From NCBI GenBank assembly GCA_965153355.1, contig OZ231126.1, positions 13,640,001 through 13,704,000 of the forward strand: DNA of 64,000 bases, in the 5' to 3' direction. This DNA comes from Flaccisagitta enflata. Taxonomy: Eukaryota > Chaetognatha > Sagittoidea > Aphragmophora. Of the stretch, positions 48,023 to 60,017 are shown piece by piece. Made by a program: the position numbers and the translations under genes. The stretch's first letter is position 1. Every line of letters begins with the position of its first letter. The notes under the pieces are model-generated. The model ran no database searches. It was not told the origin of the DNA and was given only the letters and a program-made list of their open reading frames with translations.

Positions 48023-48461
48023 TTAGTCTGTTGCCTTGACAACAAAAATTTTTTGCAACACTCTGAATATTACGCCAATTGCATCCCGGGACTTTGCTGA
48101 ATCGCTCCTGTGCGCCCCCTTCATAATGTGACACTCAAGATTTTATTTCAAACAAGCCAATGCGCAGCTTTCTACCTTGATGGGAACCTTTTTTAGGCTC
48201 AATTTGAAATTAACAAAGAAATTAAAACGATTTTCTTAAGGGGGATTCTTATGGGAATTTTTTCCATTGATTTCAATGTAATCTTTTAACGGGCCCTAAA
48301 AAAAGGTTCCCATCAGGCTAGAAAGCTGCGCATTGGCTCATTTGAAACAAAATTGTAAGTGTCATATTACACTACCAGCCAAAACACGGAATGAGTTGAG
48401 GTAGAATGATCGTGTGTCATTTTGATAGTTTTTGGGTCATTGTAGTGTGTACAATATAAAT
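48023..48461 (-). pseudogene. Duplicated coding exon interrupted by a hairpin MITE
   Basis: After the acceptor TAGTTTCCTTCAG the minus strand reads LYCTHYNDPKTIKMTHDHST, STHSVFWLVV; then, beyond the insertion at 48123-48369, IMKGAHRSDSAKSRDAIGVI and on to a stop. It is paralogous to the exon at 59832-60017, including part of the upstream intron. The copy has lost the donor present in its partner, so it is probably dead. Confidence 0.65.
48123..48369. mobile_element. Hairpin MITE with arms of about 72 bp
   Basis: The left arm (TAATGTGACACTCAAGATTT ... AATGCGCAGCTTTCTACC) and inverted right arm (AGGCTAGAAAGCTGCGCATT ... GTAAGTGTCATATTA). The paralogous exon at 59.9 kb shows the uninterrupted site AGTGATTATG. 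Confidence 0.85.
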
Positions 48462-48605
48462 CTGAAGGAAACTAAATCACTTTTGGGGCGGTTTTGGAAA
48501 TATATGCAAAAATGGTGTAAATTTAGTACATTTTTCATCATAACTCTTTGTGGTGATATTTTCCGGTATTTTTGACTGCAGATTCGGATTCAGCGAGTGT
48601 TTTGA

Positions 48606-48765
48606 GGTTCGTTTGATATGTCCCTCTATATAGTTTTGAAAAAGAAATAAAAAGTTAATTTTTTCATCATATTGCTATAAAATACATTTATTTTTAATGA
48701 TTTTATAGAAAAATAAGCTTTTGCTTCTTTTTCAAAAGTATATAGTGTGACATATCAAACGAACC
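48606..48765. mobile_element. Small hairpin MITE (GGTTCGTTTGATATG ends)
   Basis: GGTTCGTTTGATATGTCCCT and CTATATAGTTTTGAAAAAGA at the left are inverted at the right (TTTTTCAAAAGTATATAGTG, CATATCAAACGAACC). Confidence 0.8.
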
Positions 48766-49091
48766 GCAAGCCACCCACTGAGTCCAAATATGTTCATCCT
48801 TATCATCCTCTTCCTTATCATCCTCCCCAACCTCGTCGCTGATTTTGACACAAATTTCCCTCATCAAAGGTTTGACCCTGTCTCAAATTAAATCGATCGA
48901 TTTGAGAGCTTTCAAAGATTTTCACTTGGTGTTGGAGGATGACGTGAAGTGACTTAAAGTCACCTTTAATTCGAAATTATCGAAGAAACTGTTTAGTATG
49001 TATAGTATTCACGGTCGAGAGAAATGGGACTCGATGCTCGTTAGTTTTACTACACTGTCAAAAGGAAAAGCACGAGGAAAAGCAAATCCCT

Positions 49092-49419
49092 TCTTAGTCG
49101 CGTGCTACGCGACTCTACACCCCGCTTGATCGGTCGGTCGGTCGGCTTTTTGGGCTCACAGCTCCTTCCCAAATGCCCTTATGAATATAGATCATTTTAA
49201 ATAATTTTAAGTCATTTTAAGTCATTTTAAGTCATTCTAAGTCATTTTAAGTCACATCTAGTTAAATGAAGTCACTGAAGTCAATAAGGTCAATATGGTC
49301 ATTAAAGTCATTTTAAGTAATTTTAAGTCATTTAAGGTCACCTTCAGTCATTTAAACTCAATTTAAATCATCTTAAGTTATTCATGTCCTGCACGCGACT
49401 CATAGGTGTTGGCCTTGTT
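49092..49419 (-). mobile_element. HINE-like element with AAGTCATTTT array
   Basis: CTTAGTCGCGTGCTACGCGA, CTCTACACCCCGCTTG, (GGTC)n, CTCACAGCTCCTTCCCAAAT, about 15 units of AAGTCATTTT and variants, then GCACGCGACTCATAGGTGTT and GGCCTTGTT. Confidence 0.85.
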
Positions 49420-49499
49420 GATTTACAATCAAGTACTTAATGCGTATGAAGTGACGTGGGCGAAAAGGGGTGGAGCTGGAGTAGATCTCGTCTATAGAA

Positions 49500-49735
49500 G
49501 AAGATGAAGAAGAAGTAGAAAAAAAAGAAGAAGAAGAAGAAGAAGAAGAAGAAGAAGAAGAAGAAGAAGAAGAAGAAGAAGAAGAAGAAGAAGAAGAAGA
49601 AGAAGAAGAAGAAGAAAAAGAAGTAGAAAAAAAAGAAGAAGAACAAGAAGAAGAACAAGAAGAACAAGAAGAACAAGAAGAAGAACAAGAAGAAGGAATG
49701 AGGAGGAAGAAGAACAAGAAGAAGGACGGACGGAC
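49500..49735. repeat. (GAA)n and (GAACAA)n tract
   Basis: About 100 bp of pure GAA, followed by AGAAGAACAAGA units and a short GGAC run. Confidence 0.95.
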
Positions 49736-49920
49736 GGATAGACGGATGAACAGACGGACAGACAAAGCAGAATATAGCGCGGCTAAAAGGATTGAATCAT
49801 AGACGAATTCCAGTTAGTCATTCAAAATACCCACATCTACGACTCAGATTTCTATTTCCGTCTTATCTCAGGACAGAACAACGACAGAACTCAATCAATC
49901 TGCTCGGCCTGGGACATTAT

Positions 49921-50117
49921 TCTTTTTGGTCAAGAACACGCAACTCCACAATTTGCCGTGTCGATCGATCGGTCCCTGTGTCAGTCCACCCGTTGGTCCG
50001 TCTGTCCGTCCGTCCGTCCGTCAACGCTATTTCTGAATTGCGAGTAGTTTTCACATTACTGCTCCTACCCATAAATCCGCAACTGAATTGCCAATTTGCC
50101 ATGCAACCGACCTTGTT
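49921..50117 (-). mobile_element. Diverged HINE-like element
   Basis: TCAAGAACACGCAACTCCAC, (GTCC) core, GAATTGCGAGTAGTTTTCAC, ACTGCTCCTACCC, ATCCGCAACTGAATTGCC and GACCTTGTTA. Confidence 0.7.
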
Positions 50118-50207
50118 AATTACGCCATACGGTTTTGACACTATATTTAATGGAAACTCACTACTTCCTGAATATATTACTGAATATCTTACTGAAGAAA
50201 ATCATTC

Positions 50208-50370
50208 TTTTTAGTCGTTGACACGTAACTCTACAACTTGTCGTGTCGGTCGGTGGGTCGGTAGGTCCGTCCCTCCGTCCGTCCGTCACATTTTTGAATT
50301 CTGAGCGGTTTTCGCATTACTGATCCTGCCCGACCGTCCGCGACTGGATTGCCGTGTATCCGGCCTTGTT
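50208..50370 (-). mobile_element. HINE-like element
   Basis: TTTTTAGTCGTTGACACGTA, GTCGGTCG core, GAGCGGTTTTCGCATTACTG, CCGTCCGCGACTGGATTGCC, GTGTATCCGGCCTTGTT. Confidence 0.8.
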
Positions 50371-50502
50371 AGTAAAGAAATCATAAGAAGATGAACCTTT
50401 CGCAACTCTGAATCTAAAATATTCCAGCTTCGTAAGTAAATGTCGAATGCCATGCCAGTTTTAGTCATGCTTGATAAATTGAATACTGAATACATATCTG
50501 CC
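50371..50502 (-). other. Candidate coding exon beside a HINE-like element
   Basis: After CTTTCTTTATAG (near 50503) the minus strand reads ADMYSVFNLSSMTKTGMAFD and IYLRSWNILDSELRKVHLL before running into the mobile element. A weak donor (AAG|GTTCAT) is present. It could be an upstream exon of the lectin 2 transcript or a decayed exon. Confidence 0.25.
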
Positions 50503-50712
50503 TATAAAGAAAGAAAAGTAGCTTAGCGTTAAATTTTGCAAAAAGAATCTTTTTTATTCGAGCAAGATTTATGGAATGAATTTTTAATAGCTCAAATCAT
50601 AATCATATCTTTCGAAATTTCAATGTATTGGTCCTTAGAAAAATCTGGCATAAGTCACGGTGCACACGAAGGTGAAATTTCATGAGTCAACACATTTTTT
50701 TCAATATTATTA

Positions 50713-51390
<678 letters not shown>

Positions 51391-51997
51391 TTAATTTGCA
51401 TTTTTTCACCAATAGAAATTAAATATTAATTAGAAAACATTATATTTTTGCATAGAAAATCAATCCAAGCTACTTAGCAAGTATGATGTATAGAGATTTA
51501 TGTCCGAAAAAACAGGTTTTTTAAAAAAAATTTGTTTTTGCAATTTGACCTGTCATGGGTGCTATTATAACTTTGCATAGGGATTAGAAAATCGGCATTT
51601 TCAAAAACATAGCCCTTTTCCTAACACTTTAAAGAAGAGGGCCATGTTTTTGAAAATGCAAAATTTTGTATCTAAAAGCCGTAATATAATTTCATCCGAC
51701 AGTTTTTTTAAAATTTTGTTGTTTTTTTTTATCAGAGATATTCATCTTTTCTTGAACAACTTTGGTCTTTAAACATATACAACTGATACTTTCTGTTTAT
51801 CTACTTTTTGAAAATAATATCATTATAATCTTAAGTATAAATAGATAAAATTCAGGTCTAAATATTAATGAAATGGTTTATCCTGACTGAAAAAACAAAT
51901 TTCGTCTTCATTTGCACTGTGACTTAAGCTCTCAGCCAAACAGACTACGATACAGGATAATTCATCTCGTTTGCAACATTTGATGACGACATAACTC

Positions 51998-52181
51998 AAC
52001 AAGGCTGGATACACGGCCACCAGTTGTGGACGGGTGGGCAGGAGCAGAAATTCGCGTTTCCCCACTTTTCAACTCGAGCGTGATGGACCGACCGACCAAC
52101 CAATCAACCGACCGACCAACCAACCAACTGACCAACGGATGAACAAAGCCTCTCATAGAGTTGTGTGTCCGCAACTAAAAA
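51998..52181 (+). mobile_element. HINE-like element (GTTGCGGAC subfamily)
   Basis: AACAAGGCTGGATACACGGC, CAGTTGTGGACGGGTGGGCA, ACTTTTCAACTCGAGCGTGA, GACC core, AAAGCCTCTCATAGAG and TTGTGTGTCCGCAACTAAAA. Confidence 0.9.
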
Positions 52182-52239
52182 GTAATAAAGATAATTGAAT
52201 TCTGAAAAAAAGTCTCTGAAAGATAAATGTCTGGCATTT

Positions 52240-53290
<1,051 letters not shown>

Positions 53291-53440
53291 CTTGGAGAAT
53301 TTTGAGAAAAACCTTATGCTATTGGCTTATAATGAAAAGATGTCAATTTTTGCCAAAAAAAAAACATTTTTCCTGCCTTTTTTCACTAAATAATGACAAA
53401 TTGGCATTTTTCACTCTTTGTTTCCATAAATTACAGTATA

Positions 53441-53668
53441 CTTTTTAGTTGCGGACACGCAACTCTATAAGAGGCTTTGTCCGTCCGTCTGTCCGTTGGT
53501 CCGTCCGTCTGTCGGTCCGTTGGTCCGTCCGTCTGGGGTCATCGAGTTGAAAAGTGTGAAAACGAGCCTTCAAGATACTTTTAGGGATGGGATGGGGTGT
53601 GGATGGAGGTTGGATGCCCCTGCCCACCCGTCCGCAACGATATTGTGACCCCGCGTCACTTGTTTTTT
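53441..53668 (-). mobile_element. HINE-like element, variant with GGGATGGG insert
   Basis: CTTTTTAGTTGCGGACACGC, AAGAGGCTTTGTCCGTCC core, GAGTTGAAAAGTGTGAAAAC, GGGATGGGATGGGGTGTGG, CCGTCCGCAACGATATTGTG, then CACTTGTTT. Confidence 0.75.
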
Positions 53669-54018
53669 TATTTGGAAAAAAGTCGAAGAATACCTTCGGC
53701 TTTTTGAGACCTACGGAGGAAATTGGTTTTCCCTTTTTCTTTTGAGTCTTTCGTGGAAGTTGGTGCTTTTTTCGGGCCGAACGAGCCTACGCATGAAATT
53801 AACAGCTAAGAAAGAGCTAATTCTCCTCTTTCAGATGACGCCAAGCAGAATTATGTGCGATCGATAGTTTTGGAGCTATGATTTTTTAAATCTTTTTTTA
53901 TTTTTCCACATTTTTCGCGTTTTCCCAAAAATTGAGGAATTGAGTTAGTTGAAGTCTATTTGAACTTTGAAATGTCCCAGGTGGTAATTGTGCATCCTGG
54001 CAGCACAGTCTTTCTCTC

Positions 54019-54205
54019 ATTTCAACTACGGACTCTATGAGAGGCTTTGTCTGTTAGTCTATCCATTGGTCTGTTGGTCTGTCTGTCCGTCCAAGTTGAA
54101 AAGTGGAAAAACAAGCAGTCTAGATGCTTGTGGGTGGGGGTTGGGCTGTGGATGGGGGTTGGATGCTCCTATCCGCAACGATATTGTAACCCCGTGTTAT
54201 ATGTT
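54019..54205 (-). mobile_element. HINE-like element, same variant, diverged
   Basis: AACTACGGACTCTATGAGAG, GCTTTGTCTGTTAGTC core, AAGTTGAAAAGTGG, GGTTGGGCTGTGGATGGGGG, ATCCGCAACGATATTGTAAC. Confidence 0.65.
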
Positions 54206-54239
54206 TTTCTCAGGCGTGTATAAAGTTGAGCAAGAATAA

Positions 54240-54542
54240 AATCAAAGGGTTTGGAGATAGGGAAAAAAATCAAAAGCTAAAAAAAAAAAAAAGGAAATTT
54301 TTGAGGATTTAACACTTTTGGTAGTTCCAAATAGTAGTCTCTGCATACTACAACACATTTTAACACTATTTAAACCTATAATGTACTGTTTTATTGCTTT
54401 GTGGGGAAGAAAATCATAGATTTTGTAACGCGAAGCGTCGCGGGGAAGAAAATCAAAGGCAGGGGGGGACTAAATACACCCCTGGTTTTCTCTTTTTCTC
54501 TCTCTGTCTCTCTCTTCCCCTCTGTCTCTCTCTCCCCCTCTA

Positions 54543-54613
<71 letters not shown>

Positions 54614-54640
54614 CTCTCGCTCTCTCTCTCTCTTCCTCTC
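54240..54640. repeat. Repeat shared with 3750-3900, followed by (CT)n
   Basis: AACACTATTTAAACC, ACTGTTTTATT and GAAAATCAAAGGCAGGGGGG occur both here and near 3795-3880. (CT)n runs 54495-54630. Confidence 0.6.
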
Positions 54641-54789
54641 AGCATTTACGACTTTTTTCCTACGGCGATTAGCCGCCTTTATTGGTAAGAGACCACCTTT
54701 TTTCAACTCAGCCTGAGTGTTCTTAAATTCCGAATCATTTTCAGCCTCAAATTCTCTTAATTTGTTCTCATTTTTCCTTGACTTGATCC

Positions 54790-55010
54790 ATTATTACTAA
54801 TACTATCACTGATACTAATATCCCTACTACTGATATTACTACAATTACTACTACTGTTACTACTACTGTTACTACTACTACTACTACTACTACTTCTACT
54901 TCAACTATTACTAGTACCCCTCTACAACAACTAATATTACTGCTACTACTTCAATTTTTAGTAATACTGCTACTTTTACTACTACTGCTACTACTTAAAC
55001 TACTCTCACT
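54790..55010. repeat. Degenerate (ACT)n tract
   Basis: Units ACTACT, ACTGTT, ATTACT over about 220 bp. Nothing else is seen between 54640 and 55200. Confidence 0.9.
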
Positions 55011-55209
55011 TGTAATAAAAGGAAAAAGAATTAGCTGAGGCAAAAGTCAGCCTGAGCTGTCACTTATTTTGTTCTTAAATTTTCAGAGAATCTCAGCCTC
55101 ATGTCTCTTATAAAAAAGTATCTTATAAAAAGAAAAAAGTGTATAATATCTTTAATTTACAGCCAATCTGGTGTCAAAAATTCAAATTTTCAGAAATAAG
55201 ACAAATCTA

Positions 55210-55394
55210 AAACAAGGCCGGATACACGGCCATCAGTTGCGGACGGGTGGGCAGGGGCGGAAATACGCGATTTCCCACTTTTCAACTCGAGCGTGACGGA
55301 CCGACCAACCGACCGACCGACCAACCGACCGACCAACCGACCAACGGACGGACGGACAAAGCCTCTCATAGAGTTGCGTGTCCGCAACTAAAAA
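55210..55394 (+). mobile_element. HINE-like element (GTTGCGGAC subfamily), near-consensus
   Basis: AACAAGGCCGGATACACGGC, CATCAGTTGCGGACGGGTGG, CAACTCGAGCGTGACGGACC, AAAGCCTCTCATAGAG and TTGCGTGTCCGCAACTAAAA. Confidence 0.93.
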
Positions 55395-55728
55395 TAGATT
55401 TACTGACAGCATGACAAAATGGTTTATTACAAATTGCCAAATTTTTAGTATCTTTGTGCGAAAATGGTCATTTTCTTTGAAAAAAATCTTTAAAAGAATA
55501 TCCGAAATACCAAACACTTATCTTTCAAATATTTTTTTCAGAATTTGATTATCTTCATTACTTTGCGTCGTCATCAAATGTTGCAAACGAGATGAATCAT
55601 ACTGTATTTGCTACTTTTTGATAAATTCCATTTTTTACATACACTGCATAACAGTTCTTGAGTGAAACATTTTAAATATCACGTTTATTGGACATTGTTC
55701 ATATTTGATGCCAAAATGGTACCTGCAA

Positions 55729-55936
55729 AAACAAGGCCGGATACATGGCTATCCCAGTCGCGTGCAGGAGGGCAGGGGCCACATTCGAGGTCACTTGATC
55801 ACTTGGGCAGGAGCAGCGAGGCCAAAGACCGCAAAAACCCAAAAAAAGTAAAGTGTGACGGACAGACGGACGGACCGAAGGACCGACCGACGGACCGACA
55901 AAGCGGGGTATAGAGTCGCGTAGCACGCGACTAAAA
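55729..55936 (+). mobile_element. HINE-like element (GTCGCGTGC subfamily), near-consensus
   Basis: AACAAGGCCGGATACATGGC, CCCAGTCGCGTGCAGGAGGG, GCCAAAGACCGCAAAAACCC, AAAGTGTGACGGAC core, AAAGCGGGGTATAGAGTCGC, GTAGCACGCGACTAAAAA. Confidence 0.93.
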
Positions 55937-56163
55937 AGCAATAAAGGGCAAGATTTCTTCATATAGTTTTATAGTTGTTTTCTTTAGAAAACAGATATTC
56001 TTGAACTGCTTGATGAAATCGATTGTTCTTGGTCTCGTATTTTAATCTTTTAAAGATTCTTAATTTAATAATCAAAACTATAAAGAGGCCATAAAAGCCA
56101 GTTGCAATTAACCAAACACAAAAAAAAACGTAATCTCATCAATTTCTAATGCCTTAACGTAAA

Positions 56164-56328
56164 AAACAAGGCCGGATACACGGCAGTCCAGTCGCGGATG
56201 GTTGGGAAGGAGCAGTAATGCGAAACCCACCCGCAATATAGACATATTTCCTACCGAGTCGGTAGTACCGACGTACCGACGTACCGACCGACACCGCAAG
56301 TTATAGAGTCGCGTGTCCGCGACTAATA
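56164..56328 (+). mobile_element. HINE-like element directly upstream of the coiled-coil gene
   Basis: AACAAGGCCGGATACACGGC, GTCCAGTCGCGGATGGTTGG, (CGTACCGA)n core, CGCAAGTTATAGAG and TCGCGTGTCCGCGACTAATA. It ends 57 bases before the start codon at 56385. Confidence 0.9.
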
Positions 56329-56384
56329 AGCAGCCATTTCTGACTCTCTTTAGACTTCACTAAAGGAATCTTCTAAACAAAGAA

Positions 56385-57365
56385 ATGAATTTGTTCGCAA
56401 ACATGAACAAGGTATTGACACTTGGCGTCGTCATCTGTGTTTTCTCCATTGGAATTGTCCACTGCGAAGATCACAGCGTTGCTAAGGTTTGTCATTTTTA
56501 CATGCATTACAACATTTCTTTTGCGATTTCCTAAAAAAAAAGCATTTTTGCAATTTACATCAAAATTCTATCTAGAAATTTTCTTAGAATTAATCAATAA
56601 TTGTGTTTTTACATGAGCTGAATTTCTTATGCATTTCTTACAAAAGAAAGCCTTTACAAAATGTTCTAGGTGACGTCAACAGCCTTTAAACAAATCGGTA
56701 ACCTGAACTCGGCAATTGGCGCTCTACTGGATAATGTTATTGAAACTGTCAAGACGGACGTCACTACAGCTCTTCGTCAAGAGTATCAGCAGAAGCTCAA
56801 TGAAACCACCAATCAGCTCAATGCAGAGATCACTACAGCCCTGCGCCAAGAGTACCAACAAAAGCTCACTGAAACCACTAACCAACTCAATAAAAAGATC
56901 ACTACAGCCCTACGACAAGAGTACCAACAAAAGCTCACTGAAACCACTAACCAACTCAATACAAAGATCACTACAGCCCTACAACAAGAGTACCAGCAGA
57001 AGCTCACTGAAACCACTAACCAACTAAATACAAAGATCACAACAGCCCTACGACAAGAGTACCAGCAGAAGCTCACTGAAACCACTAACCAACTCAATGT
57101 AAAGATCGTTGACCTCCAAACGAAGTACGAGCAGTTGAAGGAACCAAGATGGCCGTCGGGAAGCTACTGTATCCTTGCCAATGGTGCCTGTCCAGCAGGA
57201 TTCAATCGGATATCTGGGCATATGGCAGCCATTAAGCAGTATGCTGCTACTTCTCCATATATCAAGGCGGCGACATTTGGTGACAGTAAGATCAAATGTC
57301 ATGGTAGTTGCGGACAGTATGGGCAATGGGTCGGCGAGTTGTATCTGGTTACATGCTGTAAATAA
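56385..57365 (+). CDS. Secreted coiled-coil protein with C-terminal cysteine-rich domain
   Basis: Exon 1 is 56385-56486 and exon 2 is 56670-57365, GT-AG, joining in phase 0 to 265 residues. Exon 1 is almost exactly a signal peptide (MNLFANMNKVLTLGVVICVF followed by SIGIVHC). Exon 2 begins VTSTAFKQIGNLNSAIGALL, then five copies of a 23-residue unit (TTALRQEYQQKLTETTNQLN plus x-K-I) at about residues 66-180, which should form a coiled-coil stalk. The C-terminal 73 residues (WPSGSYCILANGACPAGFNR ... ATFGDSKIKCHGSCGQYGQW ... TCCK) hold eight cysteines if every C is counted. The domain reminds me of apextrin/ApeC-like or collagen-associated C-termini, but I cannot name it with certainty. A stalk plus head suggests an oligomeric secreted recognition or matrix protein. 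It lies inside ADK-like intron 4, same strand. Confidence 0.85.
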
Positions 57366-57399
57366 CCAAGAATTCTCTTTTGATGTTTTACAATCACAA

Positions 57400-57469
57400 T
57401 TTTTAGTCGCAAGTATGCGACCCTACAACCCGCTGTCTGTCCGTCTGTCGGTTTGTCCGTCCATCCGTC

Positions 57470-57562
<93 letters not shown>

Positions 57563-57703
57563 AGTTGACACACACGGACAGACAGTACCCAACGCGTATA
57601 GTTGAGGTCACTCAATCATTTGGGCAGAGCCGTGAGGCCAAAGACCGCAAAAACAAAAAAAAGAGTGTTACGGACCGACGGACGGACGGACCGACGGACG
57701 GAC

Positions 57704-57712
<9 letters not shown>
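57400..57712. mobile_element. Two broken HINE-like copies flanking (GA)n
   Basis: 57400-57475 is a hairpin-side fragment on the minus orientation (TTTTTAGTCGCAAGTATGCG, GTCC core). It runs into (GA)n at 57472-57560. 57601-57712 is a plus-oriented internal fragment (GGTCACTCAATCATTTGGGC, CCAAAGACCGCAAAAA, GACGG core), again running into (GA)n. Confidence 0.7.
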
Positions 57713-57744
<32 letters not shown>

Positions 57745-57782
57745 AGACAGCTTGAGATGCACACACAAAAGAAGATGCACAG

Positions 57783-58012
57783 AAACAAGGCCGGATACAC
57801 GGCTACCCCAGTCGTGTGCGGATGGGCAGGGGCTGTATTTGAGGTCACTCAATCATTTGGGCAGGAGCCGTGAGGCCAAAGACCGCAAAAAACAAAAAAA
57901 AGTAAAGTGTGACGGACCGACGGACGGACGGACCGACGGACGGACGGACGGACCGACGGACGGACGGACCGACAAAGCGGGTTGTAGAGTCGCGTAGCAC
58001 GCGACTTAAAAA
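57783..58012 (+). mobile_element. HINE-like element (GTCGCGTGC subfamily)
   Basis: AACAAGGCCGGATACACGGC, CCCAGTCGTGTGCGGATGGG, GCCAAAGACCGCAAAA, a long GACGGACC core, AAAGCGGGTTGTAGAGTCGC, GTAGCACGCGACTTAAAAA. Confidence 0.93.
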
Positions 58013-58298
58013 CTCCCAATTATTATTCTTTTCCGGTCGGCGATCGCTGCTTTTAGTTGTATAATGATAACAAGTGAATGACTCGAGGCTCGAGGTTATA
58101 GTTAATCATGCATTCTAAGGCCTAGAATTTCTAGGCCTCACATTTTCGTTTTATAATCTAACTTCTAAATGGTTTGAGATACAGACCAAGGATTGGTCTA
58201 GAATGAAAGAAAATTTGAAAATCTTTAAAATCGATTTATAAATATGATACAATTTTTTTGTCTCTTCCACAGTTCCACTCACTTGCAAAAGGGTGCGG

Positions 58299-58537
58299 CT
58301 TTTTAGGTGCGCCATAGCACCTCTATAACTAGCTCTGTCTGTCGGTCGGTTGGTCTGTAACGCTCGAGTTGAGAATCTCGAAAAGAAGCAAAAATCACTG
58401 GAAATGATTTAGAAATATGCTAGGATGATTCCCAGACACGCCTGATAGAGCTAGGGATAGGTCTGATGGAGCTAGGGATAGGTCTAAGAATAAATAACGC
58501 CCGGCGCACCGTCTTGGCCCGTGTATCCGGCTTTGTT
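58299..58537 (-). mobile_element. Diverged HINE-like element
   Basis: TTTTTAGGTGCGCCATAGCA, CTCTATAACTAGCTCTGTC, GGTC core, AACGCTCGAGTTGAGAATCT, duplicated TCTGATGGAGCTAGGGATAG units, GTGTATCCGGCTTTGTT. Confidence 0.7.
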
Positions 58538-58539
58538 TT

Positions 58540-58678
58540 TTATTCGTGTAGTAGATGGAAGCCAAGCACAACTTATGGTTGTAACAAACACCCAGAGTAG
58601 AGATATCAAACCCAACATTAGAATTGTAATTTTTTTTAGCACGTCTTTTAATTCTTTTGTTTCTCTTTTTACCACCAT
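58540..58678 (-). other. Candidate signal-anchor exon (possible type II lectin N-terminus)
   Basis: ATG at 58678 reads MVVKRETKELKDVLKKITIL then MLGLISLLWVFVTTISCAWL and PSTTRIKNKA, a charged N-terminus followed by one hydrophobic helix, as in type II membrane lectins. The frame then enters a mobile element. It could be exon 1 of a lectin transcript on this strand, but no junction can be shown. Confidence 0.3.
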
Positions 58679-58748
58679 TCAAAGCTTACCTTGGGCGCGT
58701 TGCTGTTTTTTTTTTTCTATCGCACTTAACCTTTTATCTCTACGCTCG

Positions 58749-58855
58749 CTTTTTGGTCGATCGGTAACATTTTTGAATTGCGAGCGATTTTCGCATTACT
58801 GCTCCTACCCTACCCAACCGTCCGCGAGTGGATTGCCGTGTATCCGGCCTTGTTT
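58749..58855 (-). mobile_element. Truncated HINE-like element
   Basis: GATCGGTAACATTTTTGAAT, GCGAGCGATTTTCGCATTAC, CCGTCCGCGAGTGGATTGCC, GTGTATCCGGCCTTGTT; hairpin end missing. Confidence 0.75.
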
Positions 58856-58974
58856 TCTTCATAGATGGTACCAGGGATGTGCAGAGGGGGTGACACCCCC
58901 CCACAACGGGGGGGGGGGGTAGAGGGGCCCGCGCACGGTTAGATCAAGAACTTTAATAACGGAAGATGAAGGAA

Positions 58975-59187
58975 AACAAGGCCAGATACACAGCTACAAT
59001 AGTTGCTAGTGGGTGGGCAGGGGCAGAGATAGAAAAGATCATTGGAGTATTTGGTTAGGAACGGTGAGCACAACAAATCACTATAAAATGCTCCAAAAGA
59101 TACCAAGGGGACTAACTAACCAACCAACAGACCAGTGGATGGACAGACAAAGTGGGGTGTAGAGTCGCGTAGCACGCGACTAAGAAT
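58975..59187 (+). mobile_element. HINE-like element, diverged interior
   Basis: AACAAGGCCAGATACACAGC, TAGTTGCTAGTGGGTGGGCA, AACCAACAGACC core, AAAGTGGGGTGTAGAGTCGC, GTAGCACGCGACTAAGAA. Confidence 0.85.
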
Positions 59188-59831
59188 TGATGAAAAAGAT
59201 AAGAAAAAGAAGTTTTATTGAAAAGTTTGGGATGGGTTTCCTATCTCAAGCTGGAGCCTCTTTTTCTCTTTTTATTTATCTTTTACAGGGTCTTCAATTG
59301 CAACTGACTTATCTTAAATTGATGGTGTGCCTCTCATAGTCAATATTATGATTTCTTCTTTTTTTCCTCTTGTAGTATATTGTTTGACGTTTTTTATGTA
59401 AAAATATTATGGGTTTTTATCAAATATTTTGTCCATCATAATCATTTTAAGTATATCAGGTACCCATGGTTGTGACTTGAAAATTCACTTAAGATTTGGT
59501 GAAATCTTTTTTGTTATTCTATGTTGGCACGCGTTTTACGCTCAATATTCTGGATTCACTGCGCTGTTTTGTGCAGATGGATGATTTAGTACTTTTACCC
59601 CTTTTAAAGGTTTCTCTTTTTTATCAGTTACCCTTTTTAGAGCCTATAGAATCGGGGGGGGGGGTGGCATGAAAGTGACTGAACCTATTTTAATTTGCCC
59701 GAAATTAAAATCTGCGGTCAAAAATACTAAAATAAATCATTACAAAGAGTTATGATGAAAAATGTACTAAATTTGTACTATTTTTGTATATATTTCAAAA
59801 AGCGCCCCAAAAATAATTTAGTTCTTTTCAG

Positions 59832-60017
59832 ATTTGTATTATACACACCACAAGGACTCAAAACCTATCAGAGTTGTAGACGATCATTTCAAGTCAACTC
59901 ATTCCGTGTTCTGGCGGACAGTGATTATGAAGGGGGCGCATAAGAGCGATTCAGCAAAGTCCCGGGATGCAATCGGCGGACTGAATATCCTCAAGTACTT
60001 AAAGGAAATAAAACTCG
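59832..60017 (+). CDS. Orphan coding exon with an interrupted paralogue at 48 kb
   Basis: A 186-base exon between acceptor TTTAGTTCTTTTCAG and donor TCG|GTAAAC, in symmetrical phase 1-1, encoding LYYTHHKDSKPIRVVDDHFK, STHSVFWRTVIMKGAHKSDS and AKSRDAIGGLNILKYLKEIK. The paralogous minus-strand segment keeps the same frame and the STHSVFW and IMKGAH-SDSAKSRDAIG blocks. Its phase does not fit the ADK-like gene around it (phase 0 junction), so it belongs to another transcript or is a fragment. No family recognised. Confidence 0.45.

Noticed and set aside
59832-60017. The orphan exon as a skipped exon of the surrounding adenosine-kinase-like gene
   Set aside because: Its phase is 1-1, whereas the flanking kinase exons meet in phase 0, and the kinase fold is complete without it.
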